DNA of 64,000 nucleotides from the NCBI RefSeq assembly GCF_000600335.2, contig NZ_KK088560.1, positions 1 to 64,000 of the forward strand, written 5' to 3'. The position numbers and the translations under genes were made by a program. Positions within the stretch are counted from its first letter, which is position 1, and every line of letters begins with the position of its first letter. This document shows positions 1 to 14,296 of this stretch, one piece after another. Under the pieces are notes generated by a model. The model searched no databases and had not been told where the DNA came from. It saw only the letters and a list, made by a program, of their open reading frames with translations. The stretch comes from Rubellimicrobium mesophilum DSM 19309 (GTDB taxonomy: Bacteria > Pseudomonadota > Alphaproteobacteria > Rhodobacterales > Rhodobacteraceae).

Positions 1-104
1 CCGGCATCCGTTCGTCTGGGGCCGGCGGCGCCGGCACCAGCCACGACGCCAGCCCGGGATCGCTCTGCCGCCAAAAGCAGCCTGACTTGCCGGATGAACC
101 ACTA
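1..104. other. Left-edge sequence outside the IS, possible gene fragment
   Basis: No complete gene lies here. On the minus strand one frame is open from about position 104 to the window edge and reads plausibly as coding (it includes ASWLVPAPPAPDERMP). It could be the remainder of a gene interrupted by the adjacent insertion sequence, or chance in G+C-rich DNA. No start codon or ribosome binding site could be assigned. Confidence 0.25.
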
Positions 105-149
105 AGGGTGTCTGGAGGAAGGTTATCGAAGCGATTAACGCTGGGGCCG

Positions 150-317
150 TCAAGTAGATGGCTTCTCAGCACTTGCCGCGACCCGCTTCATCGCATCCTC
201 AAACCGCTTTTCAGCCTCGGTGGGGTTTAGTTCGCCAGCGTCGATTAGCTCTTGAACGGCATTTCGGAACCGCTCCGACTGCTCCTCCGGGCTTTCCTGC
301 TTTTGCTTTTTTGGCAT
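150..317 (-). CDS. Small IS1595 accessory protein (55 aa)
   Basis: This 55-residue, charged, probably helical protein begins MPKKQKQESPEEQSERF and ends AASAEKPST. Its ATG overlaps the TGA of the transposase (TGATG, one shared base), which is the classic arrangement for translational coupling, so it is almost certainly part of the same IS transcript. It has no signal peptide, membrane segment or cysteine. Accessory or passenger genes are known in several IS1595 subgroups, but I do not recognise a function for this one; a role in regulating transposition is only a guess. Confidence 0.6.
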   Translation of the reverse strand: MPKKQKQESPEEQSERFRNAVQELIDAGELNPTEAEKRFEDAMKRVAASAEKPST

Positions 318-1249
318 CAGACACGAGCCGTTTGATAGGTGAGACGCTTGCCACGCACACCGAGCAGGGCAATGTCAGCCCGTTCGGAGTCGCCAATGCC
401 AAGCGCAACACGGTTGCTGTAGCGGAAATCAAACTCGGCCAGATAACGGTGGAGGTGCTGCTTCTCGCAATGCTGATAGATGCCCTTCATCCCGCGCTTG
501 AAGATGGAGAAGAAGCCTTCGACGGTATTAGTATGGGCGTCGTCGCGGACGTATTCGCCACGGCTGTGGAACACGGTTTGATGTTCCGCGAACTCGCGCC
601 CGATGGGCCAATACCAGCGGCCTTCGTCGGTCATGAAACGGGCCTCCTTGGCGACGTTCTCCTGCACGATGGGCTTGAGGGTCGCGGTATCGACGTGGTC
701 CACGACGAAGGAACGGGCTTGTCCGCTCTCGCGGTCCACGAGGCTCAGAACCTTCAACTTGTGCTGGAACGCGCGGCGGACTTCCTTGCCGGGCTCGCGG
801 CCGATGAAGGTCTCGTCAGCCTCAACGGCCCCGCCGCCCGACCCGAAGTCGAACCGGGCGTCACTCCGCATGGCTTCACGGATGCGGTGCGACATGAACC
901 AAGCGGTCTTGAGGGTCACGCCAAGAATGCGATGCAGCTGATTGGAGCTGATGCCCTTCTTAGACCCGCACATCAGGTAGAAGGCTTGGAGCCACTGATG
1001 CAGCGGGACGTGGCTGGACTCGAAAACGGTCCCGATCTTGACGGTGAACTGCTTGCGGCAAGCGTAGCACTTGTGGACGCCGATCCGGGTGGCCTTGCCG
1101 CCCATCTTGCCGACGCGCTTGGTCTCGCCGCAATGCGGGCAGACCGCGCCGTTCGGCCAGAGCCGGGCTTCCACAAAGGCGTAGGCGGCTTCTTCGTTGT
1201 GGAAGTGGGGGCGGACAGATGCGAGGCCATGGCAAGTTCTCCTTGCCAT
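317..1249 (-). CDS. IS1595-family (ISXO2-like) transposase, start region frameshifted
   Basis: The protein has an N-terminal zinc ribbon (CPHCGETKRVGK followed by CYACRKQF) and an ISXO2-like DDE domain with acidic residues in VEADETFIG, FMTDEGRWYW and HTNTVEGFFSIFKRG. The open frame begins at an ATG at 1249, but that codon has no ribosome binding site. The ATG at 1230 is preceded by AAGGAG at ideal spacing and begins MASHLSAP, the usual family N-terminus; it is one base out of frame with the remainder. Adding one base to the G5 run at 1207-1211 would join the two and give MASHLSAPHFHNEEAAY. The copy is therefore either recently inactivated or carries a sequencing indel. The accessory gene follows with a one-base overlap. 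Confidence 0.88.
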   Translation of the reverse strand: MARRTCHGLASVRPHFHNEEAAYAFVEARLWPNGAVCPHCGETKRVGKMGGKATRIGVHKCYACRKQFTVKIGTVFESSHVPLHQWLQAFYLMCGSKKGISSNQLHRILGVTLKTAWFMSHRIREAMRSDARFDFGSGGGAVEADETFIGREPGKEVRRAFQHKLKVLSLVDRESGQARSFVVDHVDTATLKPIVQENVAKEARFMTDEGRWYWPIGREFAEHQTVFHSRGEYVRDDAHTNTVEGFFSIFKRGMKGIYQHCEKQHLHRYLAEFDFRYSNRVALGIGDSERADIALLGVRGKRLTYQTARV

Positions 1250-1345
1250 TCAATCTAGTGCATCAGGTTGGGTTTGGCAAGTATAACATCGCCTAACCTT
1301 TACCTGCCAATGATAAGGGACAGTGTCGAACAACGGAGAACGGGA

Positions 1346-2062
1346 ATGCGAATCCTGCTCGTAGAAGACGATCCGGCCACCTCACGCAGCATCGAGCTGA
1401 TGCTGACCCATGCCAACCTCAACGTCTTTGCGACGGACCTGGGGGAGGAAGGGATCGATCTCGCGAAGCTTTACGACTACGACTTGATCCTTCTCGATCT
1501 CAACCTGCCCGACATGCCGGGGCATGAGGTCCTGCGCCAGTTGCGCCAAGCCAAGATCACGACCCCGATCCTGATCCTCTCGGGCGAGGACGCGACCGAG
1601 AGCAAGCTCAAGAGCTTCGGCTTCGGCGCCGACGACTACCTCACCAAGCCTTTCCACCGGGAGGAGCTGGTCGCCCGCATCCACGCGATCATCCGCCGTT
1701 CCAAGGGTCATTCCCAGTCGGTGATCCGCACGGGCCGCATCACGGTGAACCTCGACACCAAGACCGTCGACGTCGCCGGCAAGCCGGTCCACCTGACGGG
1801 CAAGGAATACCAGATCCTGGAGCTCCTCTCGCTGCGCAAGGGAACGACGCTGACCAAGGAGATGTTCCTGAACCACCTCTACGGCGGCATGGACGAACCC
1901 GAGCTCAAGATCATCGACGTGTTCATCTGCAAGCTCCGCAAGAAGCTCGCCAACGCCAACAGCGGCGACAGCCACATCGAGACCGTCTGGGGCCGCGGCT
2001 ATGTCTACCGCGATCCGGAGCCCGTGATGCTGGATGAGGAGCGGATCGCCGTGGGCGCCTGA
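1346..2062 (+). CDS. ctrA: Cell-cycle response regulator CtrA
   Basis: CtrA is the OmpR-type master regulator of alphaproteobacteria; in Rhodobacteraceae it mainly controls motility, gene-transfer-agent genes and late developmental genes rather than being strictly essential. The 238-residue protein has a receiver domain (acidic pocket EDD at 7-9, phospho-acceptor Asp51 in [11 protein letters not shown], Lys in LTKPF) and a C-terminal winged helix with the near-invariant segment [20 protein letters not shown]. The start at 1346 (MRILLVEDD) is fixed by homology and by GGAGA seven bases upstream; the frame is open further upstream but enters the IS. CtrA genes normally have extended autoregulated promoters, and the IS end now lies about 30-50 bases before the start codon. 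Confidence 0.97.
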   Translation: MRILLVEDDPATSRSIELMLTHANLNVFATDLGEEGIDLAKLYDYDLILLDLNLPDMPGHEVLRQLRQAKITTPILILSGEDATESKLKSFGFGADDYLTKPFHREELVARIHAIIRRSKGHSQSVIRTGRITVNLDTKTVDVAGKPVHLTGKEYQILELLSLRKGTTLTKEMFLNHLYGGMDEPELKIIDVFICKLRKKLANANSGDSHIETVWGRGYVYRDPEPVMLDEERIAVGA

Positions 2063-6499
<4,437 letters not shown>

Positions 6500-6582
6500 C
6501 GGCTGCAGGTCGTTCGGGTCGTGCATCTTTCCTCCTCCTTTCCAGTGCTGTGGGGTGATCTCCGGCCAAGCAGTACGTGGTG

Positions 6583-6606
6583 CTGCCACGCCAGCGAGCG
6601 TGGCAG
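6583..6606 (+). terminator. Hairpin downstream of recG
   Basis: CTGCCACG (6583-6590) pairs perfectly with CGTGGCAG (6599-6606) across an 8-base loop. There is no T-tract, so if it ends the ligA-recG transcript it does so weakly or with Rho. It also separates that operon from the LexA site that follows. Confidence 0.4.
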
Positions 6607-6627
6607 GACGGACCCTGGCCGACTGAT

Positions 6628-6642
6628 GTTCTCATAAAGTTC
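6628..6642 (+). promoter_or_regulatory. Putative LexA (SOS) box
   Basis: GTTC-TCATAAA-GTTC matches the alphaproteobacterial LexA operator GTTC-N7-GTTC exactly and has the AT-rich spacer typical of real sites. It lies 62 bases before the small membrane-protein gene at 6705. The same region contains a perfect inverted repeat, ATGTTCTCAT (6626-6635) and ATGAGAACAT (6662-6671), and a degenerate second site GAAC-N7-CAAC (6666-6680), consistent with cooperative LexA binding over the promoter. Confidence 0.6.
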
Positions 6643-6704
6643 TTTACAGGCGGTTAACGGGATGAGAACATTCTGGCAACGAATCTGGTTGGCAGGAGGA
6701 CAGG

Positions 6705-6824
6705 ATGGACGACCATGACGATCTCACCCCGACCCTCGATTGGGAAATCCTGTCGGATGCCGTGGGCGCGCTAGCCCTCGGCGTGCTGTTCCTGGCCGCA
6801 CTCGCGCTGCCGCATCTTTTCTGA
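6705..6824 (+). CDS. Small single-span membrane protein (39 aa), putatively SOS-induced
   Basis: This 39-residue protein starts with a strongly acidic N-terminus (MDDHDDLTPTLDWEIL) followed by one hydrophobic segment (GALALGVLFLAALALPHLF), so it is predicted to sit in the inner membrane. The start has an excellent ribosome binding site, GGAGGA, seven bases upstream. It lies alone between recG and a rho-independent-type terminator at 6921, behind a LexA-type box. Its size, topology and apparent control recall the SOS-induced division inhibitor SidA of Caulobacter, but I see no sequence similarity I could defend. The 3' end of the minus-strand Fe-S scaffold frame overlaps it antisense. Confidence 0.6.
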   Translation: MDDHDDLTPTLDWEILSDAVGALALGVLFLAALALPHLF

Positions 6825-7398
6825 GTCCGCCGCGTCCCCACGCCGGCGCCGCATCCTGTGTCTGGCCGATCTGCCCTTCGGCCTTGCGGCGACCGGGTCC
6901 CGCGTGGGGGTGCTTCACTGGCCGCCGCGAGTCCCTAGCGACTCCCGGCGGCTTTTTCTGGCCGCCTTGCGCCTGCTCCAGCGCCTCGAGCGTCGCCTCG
7001 AAGGCCAGCATGATCGAGCCATGCCGGTTCGGATGGTCGCGCGCGGGGATCAGGACGCCCAATTCCTGGAACGGCGCACCCGGCGCATCGCCTCCCTCCC
7101 GCAGCATCCGCCAGAGCGCGTCGCGCCCGGCCCGCACCTCCTCGGGTGTCAGGCCCACGACGGCCGAGCCCACCACCGACGCCGCCGCCTGGCCGAGCGC
7201 GCAGGCGCGCACCTCCTGGGCGAAGTCGGCGATGCGCCCGTCCTGAAGCATCAGCTCGACGCCGACGGTCGAGCCGCAGAGCGGCGCCCGCTTCTTCGCG
7301 GCGCCATGCGGCGCGGGAAGCCGCCCAAGACGCGGGATGTCCGAAGCCAGCGCCAGGATGCGCGTGGAATAGAGTTGCAGGAGATCCTGGTCCGACAT
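6724..7398 (-). CDS. Fe-S cluster assembly scaffold (IscU/NifU-N-like), abnormal C-terminal tail
   Basis: The conserved part (about residues 1-145, MSDQDLLQLYSTRILALA...) is the IscU-like scaffold domain that assembles Fe-S clusters before transfer to target proteins. Cluster-ligand cysteines are visible in PLCGSTVG and EVRACALGQA; the third cysteine of classical IscU is not evident. The frame then continues some 80 residues, rich in Arg/Gly/Pro, through a plus-strand terminator and antisense to the small gene at 6705. A one-base insertion in the A5/T5 run at 6953-6957 would instead give an early TAG at 6935-6937 and a normal-length protein ending QKKAAGSR. I therefore suspect an indel or a recently lost stop. 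It is divergent from hisI. Confidence 0.75.
   Translation of the reverse strand: MSDQDLLQLYSTRILALASDIPRLGRLPAPHGAAKKRAPLCGSTVGVELMLQDGRIADFAQEVRACALGQAAASVVGSAVVGLTPEEVRAGRDALWRMLREGGDAPGAPFQELGVLIPARDHPNRHGSIMLAFEATLEALEQAQGGQKKPPGVARDSRRPVKHPHAGPGRRKAEGQIGQTQDAAPAWGRGGLRKDAAARVRPGTARRGLARPRHPTGFPNRGSG
6921..6957 (+). terminator. Rho-independent-type terminator
   Basis: A 13-bp stem (6921-6933 with 6940-6952, one mismatch, 6-base loop) is followed by TTTTT. It reads on the plus strand and would end the transcript of the 39-residue membrane protein. It lies inside the unconserved tail of the minus-strand scaffold gene, which argues that this tail is not real coding sequence. Confidence 0.65.
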
Positions 7399-7464
7399 CG
7401 TTTGCCCTCGGGGTTGGTGACGCCTAGATAGGCGCGACCCGCTGCCTTGCCAAAGGAATTCGCC

Positions 7465-7812
7465 GTGAGCTTCGACCCTGCGACACTGACGTTCAACGAG
7501 GCAGGCCTGATACCCGCCATCGCGCAGGACCACGCCACGGGCGAGGTGCTGATGCTGGCCTGGATGAACGCCGAGTCCGTGGCGCGGACGCTCGCCACGG
7601 GGCGCGTCACCTACTGGTCGCGCTCGCGCCAGGCCTTCTGGGCCAAGGGCGAGACGAGCGGGCACGTGCAGGAGCTCGTGGGCCTGCACGTGGACTGCGA
7701 CCGTGACACGCTGCTTCTGAAGGTGAGGCAGACCGGACCGGCCTGTCACACGGGCGCGCGGAGCTGCTTCTTCACCAAGGTCGAGGAGGGCGAGGAGGTC
7801 GTGACGGCGTAG
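7465..7812 (+). CDS. hisI: Phosphoribosyl-AMP cyclohydrolase HisI
   Basis: HisI catalyses the third step of histidine biosynthesis, opening the purine ring of phosphoribosyl-AMP in the cytoplasm. The 115-residue protein contains the diagnostic [22 protein letters not shown] and GETSGHVQ blocks and zinc ligands in DCDRD and [10 protein letters not shown] place the start at the GTG at 7465 ([10 protein letters not shown]), which has AAGGAA about seven bases upstream and matches the family N-terminus; an in-frame TTG at 7447 would add six residues. It stands alone, divergent from the Fe-S scaffold gene and convergent with gluQ. Confidence 0.93.
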   Translation: MSFDPATLTFNEAGLIPAIAQDHATGEVLMLAWMNAESVARTLATGRVTYWSRSRQAFWAKGETSGHVQELVGLHVDCDRDTLLLKVRQTGPACHTGARSCFFTKVEEGEEVVTA

Positions 7813-7932
7813 GCTGCCTCGGTTCTCGTGCCGCCTGTCGCTGCTACCGAATGGTGCGGGCGATCTGGCTCGGACGCTGAGCCTGCGTTGCCGGACACCG
7901 CCATCGGCCGGCGTTCCAGGTGTCGCTCGCGC

Positions 7933-8780
7933 CTACAGCCCGACCATTCGCCGTATGTCCTGTGGCATGGCCCCTTCCTCCCGAAAGCGCCGGATCGCCT
8001 TGGCGTCCTCGCGCTTCGCGAGCCGCCGACCGGTCTCGTCGCGGACAAGGCGGTGGTGGTGGTAGGTCGGCGTGGGAAGTCCGAGGAGGCTCTGGAGGAG
8101 GACATGGATCGGAGTGGCCTCGGCCAGGTCCTCTCCCCGCGTGACCACCGTGATCCCCTGGGCGGCGTCGTCGACCACGACGGAAAGGTGGTAGGAGGTC
8201 CCGAAGTCCCTGCGGGCGAGCACGACATCGCCGACCTCTCGAACCATCCTCTCCGGATCCACCCCTTGCGACCCGGCGCCGTCCCGGTCTCCTCGAAGGT
8301 CAGGTGCGGCACCTCCGCCAAGGCGCGTGCCATGTCGAGCCGGAGCGCCTCGCCGTCCGGCAGTGGTCCGGTCCGCGGTCTGTGTCGGCAGGTCCCCGGA
8401 TAGACGATGCCGTCCGGCCCGACGAGCGGTGCGCCCCCTTCCTGCGGCGCCGTCGCTGCCTCGAGGATGTCCCGGCGCTGGCAGGTGCACGGGTAAAGGA
8501 GCCCGCGCGACCAGAGCTGCCCAAGCGTCTCGCGGTAGACCGGCAGACGCTCGGATTGCCGCATCACCGGCGCGGGCCAACTCAACCCCAGCCAGTGGAG
8601 GTCGTCGTGGATCTGCCGTTCCCACTGCAGCTTGGATCGCTGCCGGTCGATGTCCTCGACGCGAAGAAGGAACTCGCCCCCGGCCGAGCGGGCGAGGTCA
8701 TGGGCGACCAGCGCGGCATAGGCATGGCCCAGGTGCAGCGGCCCCGTGGGCGAGGGGGCGAAGCGGGTGCGGACGATCAC
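7933..8780 (-). CDS. gluQ: Glutamyl-Q tRNA(Asp) synthetase, frameshifted
   Basis: GluQ is a truncated glutamyl-tRNA synthetase that attaches glutamate to queuosine in the anticodon of tRNA-Asp. The N-terminal part ([18 protein letters not shown], the HIGH-type site) and the C-terminal part ([15 protein letters not shown], the KMSKS-type site) lie in different frames. They join if one G is added to the G4 run complementary to 8262-8265, giving [18 protein letters not shown]. The start is a GTG at 8780 that overlaps the trmFO stop (GTGA). As given the gene is broken; a homopolymer indel in the data is the likely cause because neighbouring genes show the same defect. Confidence 0.85.
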
Positions 8781-10139
8781 TCCGCCGCTTGCGCGCTGGC
8801 CTGACCGGAGAGCCACGCCGTCCAGTCGCCCTTGGCGCGGTCCGTGTAGCCCTTGTAACGGTCGGTCCGGCCACGACGGCCGCCGCGTGCCTCGGGCAGG
8901 GGCGGGAAGAGCCCGAAGTTGACGTTCATCGGCTGGAAGGTCTTGGCGTCGGCCCCGACGGTGATGTGAGACAGCAGCGCCCCGACGGCGGTCGTCGTCG
9001 GCACGGGCGGCAGCGCCTCGCCCCGAATCTCCGCCGCGGCGAGCCGCCCGGCCAGCATCCCCATGGCTGCCGACTCGACGTAGCCTTCCACGCCCGTGAT
9101 CTGCCCGGCAAAGCGAAGGTTCGGCCGCAGCTTGAGCCGCATCCGGTCATCCAGAAGCGTCGGCGAGTTGATGAAGGTGTTCCGGTGGATGCCGCCCAGG
9201 CGGGCGAAGCTCGCGCTCTCCAGGCCCGGGATCGTGCGGAAGACGGCCGTCTGCGCGCCGTACTTCATCTTCGTCTGGAAGCCCACGATGTTGTAGAGCG
9301 TCCCCAGCGCGTTGTCGCGGCGGAGCTGGACGACCGCATAGGGCTTCACGTCCCGGGCGTGGGCGTTCGTCAGCCCCACCGGCTTCATCGGCCCGAAGCG
9401 GAGCGTCTCGCGCCCGCGCTCGGCCATGACCTCGATGGGCAGGCAGCCGTCGAAGTAGCCGGCCGTCTCGCCCTCATGGAACTCGGTCTTGTCGGCGGCG
9501 AGGAGGGCGTCGATGAAGGCCTCGTACTGCTCCCGGGTCATGGGGCAGTTGATGTAGGCCGTTCGCTCCTCCTCCGTCTCGCCCTTGTCGTAGCGCGACT
9601 GGCGCCACGCGACGTCCATGTCGATCGTCTCCGCGTGGACGATGGGGGCGATGGCGTCGAAGAAGGCGAGCGACTCGGCCCCCGTGGCGACGCGGATCGA
9701 CTCGGCCAGCGACCCGGAGGTGAGCGGGCCGGTGGCGACGATCCAGGTGCCGTCCTCTGGGAGCGACGCGATCTCGCCTTCGACCACCGAGATGAGCGGG
9801 TTCGCGCGGATCGCGGCGGTCACGTCGCGCGAGAACGCCTCGCGGTCCACGGCCAGGGCGCCGCCGGCTGGCAGCCGGTGCCGCCCCGCCATCTCCAAGA
9901 CGAGCGAACCGGCCGCGCGCATCTCCCAATGCAGGAGCCCCACCGCGTTCCTCTCGTCGTCGTCCGAACGGAAGGAGTTGGAGCAGACCATCTCGGCCAG
10001 GTCGCCCGTCTTGTGGGCGAAAGTGCCGACCTTGGGCCGCATCTCATGGATGATGGCGGGAACGCCGAGGCGCGCGGCAGCCCAGGCCGCCTCGCACCCC
10101 CGCCATGCCGCCGCCGATGATGTGGATCGCCTGTGTCAT
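8777..10139 (-). CDS. trmFO: Folate-dependent tRNA(U54) methyltransferase TrmFO, N-terminal frameshift
   Basis: TrmFO makes ribothymidine at position 54 of tRNA using methylenetetrahydrofolate and FAD. The main frame ([23 protein letters not shown] to the stop at 8777) is intact and highly characteristic. The true start is the ATG at 10139, which reads [14 protein letters not shown], the FAD-binding GxGxxG motif, before shifting frame. Removing one base from the C5 run at 10097-10101 restores [17 protein letters not shown] and joins it to the main frame. Without the fix the protein would start at 10042 and lack its FAD-binding N-terminus. It is coupled to gluQ downstream. Confidence 0.9.
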
Positions 10140-10174
10140 GCCCTCGGGTCTAGGACGCCGGGGGCCGGATGGAA

Positions 10175-10208
10175 AGGGCAGGGCGCTCAGATCGGCGCGA
10201 CCTGCCCT
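10175..10208 (-). terminator. Terminator of the outer-membrane protein gene
   Basis: AGGGCAGG (10175-10182) pairs with CCTGCCCT (10201-10208), with an inner GCGC/GCGC pair. On the minus strand it is followed by TTCC and lies about 10 bases past the stop codon of the upstream gene. Confidence 0.45.
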
Positions 10209-10217
10209 CTCGCGGGG

Positions 10218-10940
10218 TCAGAACCCCGACAGGATCTCGAACAGCCCGCGCGAGCCGAAGGTGGTGCCCTGGTCCGGCCCGATGGCGAGCTTGGCCCCGA
10301 GCGTCACGAAGGTCTCGGCGCTGTCGTCCACGCCGTCGTCGAGCCCAAGCCTCCCGACCTGGCCAAAGAGCGACGGACCGCCATCGCCGAAGCGATAGGA
10401 TCCACCGATCGAAAGCCGCGCCGCGTCGGTGTCGGCGAACAGGAGGTCGGCCGAGCCGATGATCGAGATGTTGCGCGTGACGTCATAGGTGCCCTCGATG
10501 CCGGCGACCTGGCCGTCTTCGCCCTCGCCGTCCAGGAAGCCGAAATAGGCCTCGCCCCCAGCCATCCCGAAGCTGCGCCCGGCTTCGATGCCGTAGAGGT
10601 TGGCCGAGCCATCGATGCCCTCGTCGTCCACCTCGTCATGCGAGTAGAAGAGGCCCACCGTCGCGAACTCGAGGGCATCGTAGACGACGTGGATCGTCGC
10701 CGTGCGGGCACCCAGGTCGATGGTGCGCGAGTCGTGGAAGGCGAGATCGGCCTGGATGCCGAAGGCGTCGAAGACACCGAACTCCAGGCTGCCGCGATAG
10801 GTCGTCTCGCCCAGGTCCGAATCGTCGGTGTAGCCCAGGATCTCGGCCGAGACCTCCGCGCCCTTGAATTCCTGCGCCGCTGCCGCGCCCGCCGTGACGG
10901 ATGCCGCCAGAACGGCGGTCCAAGCCCATGCCTTGGTCAT
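10218..10940 (-). CDS. Predicted outer-membrane beta-barrel protein
   Basis: The 240-residue protein starts with a clear signal peptide (MTKAWAWTAVLAASVTAGAAAAQE) cleaved after AAAA or AAAQ. The mature part is rich in Gly, Asp and alternating hydrophobic/polar residues with repeated YxF/GxY elements, as in small porin-like beta-barrels. I do not recognise a named family and cannot assign a substrate. The ATG at 10940 was chosen because the signal peptide starts there; upstream in-frame sequence is charged. It follows the gyrA terminator and is followed by its own hairpin, so it is probably monocistronic. Confidence 0.75.
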   Translation of the reverse strand: MTKAWAWTAVLAASVTAGAAAAQEFKGAEVSAEILGYTDDSDLGETTYRGSLEFGVFDAFGIQADLAFHDSRTIDLGARTATIHVVYDALEFATVGLFYSHDEVDDEGIDGSANLYGIEAGRSFGMAGGEAYFGFLDGEGEDGQVAGIEGTYDVTRNISIIGSADLLFADTDAARLSIGGSYRFGDGGPSLFGQVGRLGLDDGVDDSAETFVTLGAKLAIGPDQGTTFGSRGLFEILSGF

Positions 10941-11058
10941 GCTCGTGCCCTCATGCTGCGTGTCGCGGTCTTCCGCCGCGTCGCCTCCGGGCACCCTGCC
11001 GCATCACGCGGCTGCGATCAATCCCGGACGGCAGGCACGATCGTCCGCATGAGCGCAA

Positions 11059-11086
11059 CCCGGCCGGCGACAGGACGCCGGCCGGG
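11059..11086 (-). terminator. gyrA terminator hairpin
   Basis: CCCGGCCGGCG (11059-11069) pairs perfectly with CGCCGGCCGGG (11076-11086) across ACAGGA. It begins eight bases after the gyrA stop on the minus strand, followed by TTGCGCT rather than a full T-tract. Confidence 0.6.
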
Positions 11087-11093
11087 CCAAGGG

Positions 11094-13822
<2,729 letters not shown>

Positions 13823-13857
13823 CTTTGCCTGTCCGCTCAATATCTTGTTGCCTTGGT

Positions 13858-13885
13858 TATATAGCCCACCGGGGCTGGGGGCCAA
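13858..13885 (-). promoter_or_regulatory. Candidate gyrA promoter
   Basis: On the minus strand TTGGCC and TATATA are separated by 16 bases, placing transcription start about 30 bases before the gyrA ATG. The TA-rich -10 region stands out in this G+C-rich sequence. Confidence 0.45.
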
Positions 13886-13969
13886 GGGCTGCGACCAGCG
13901 GTAGCAGCACCGATCTGCGGGTGCTAACAAATTGAGTTGATTGACAGAATGTGGAACCGTGCTCGACTT

Positions 13970-13984
13970 GTTCCCGTAGGGTTC
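13970..13984 (+). promoter_or_regulatory. Possible second LexA-type box
   Basis: GTTC-CCGTAGG-GTTC fits the GTTC-N7-GTTC consensus 27 bases before the usg start. The spacer is G+C-rich, unlike well-characterised sites, and about one such match is expected by chance in a window this size, so the assignment is tentative. Confidence 0.3.
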
Positions 13985-14010
13985 ATGACCTCGCGAAGGA
14001 GCGCGAACGC

Positions 14011-14289
14011 ATGGCACGACCGACCGCCTCGGAGACCGAGTTGATGCTCAGGGGCTACGGCCTGACGACGGCCGAGTTCTATTACCGGATGCCGGATTAC
14101 AGGCACGTCCTGAACAGCTTCATCTGGCAGGACTACGACCTCGCCCCCGACCACCCGCGCCTGTTCGAGTTCATCGAGTTCTGGCAGCGCGAGATCGAGG
14201 GGCCCTTGCACTCGGTGCGATTCGTGCACCGCAAGGTGATCTCGCCCGGCCACTGGACGAACGTGGTGGGCGAGTTCCGCTACCACTAG
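14011..14289 (+). CDS. usg: Usg family protein
   Basis: This 92-residue protein ([30 protein letters not shown]...) belongs to the alphaproteobacterial Usg family. Old annotations call such proteins a subunit of phosphoribosylanthranilate isomerase, but that role is not well supported and the true function is unknown. It is aromatic-rich, with [20 protein letters not shown] near the C-terminus, and has no signal peptide or membrane segment. The ATG at 14011 has AAGGAG at good spacing, which excludes the 20-residue upstream extension. It is divergent from gyrA and ends only seven bases from the convergent dehydrogenase gene. Confidence 0.85.
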   Translation: MARPTASETELMLRGYGLTTAEFYYRMPDYRHVLNSFIWQDYDLAPDHPRLFEFIEFWQREIEGPLHSVRFVHRKVISPGHWTNVVGEFRYH

Positions 14290-14296
14290 CCGGGCA

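Larger units (their letters stand above)
105..1320 (-). mobile_element. IS1595-family insertion sequence (ends approximate)
   Basis: The element carries a DDE transposase and a translationally coupled 55-codon accessory gene, both on the minus strand. Candidate imperfect terminal inverted repeats are TGGAGGAAGGTTA at 112-125 and the complement of TGGCAGGTAAAGGTTA at 1294-1309; they match only with small gaps, so the exact ends are uncertain. I could not find a convincing 8-bp target duplication. The right end lies within about 40 bases of the ctrA start, so it replaces or displaces whatever originally stood upstream of ctrA. Confidence 0.7.
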
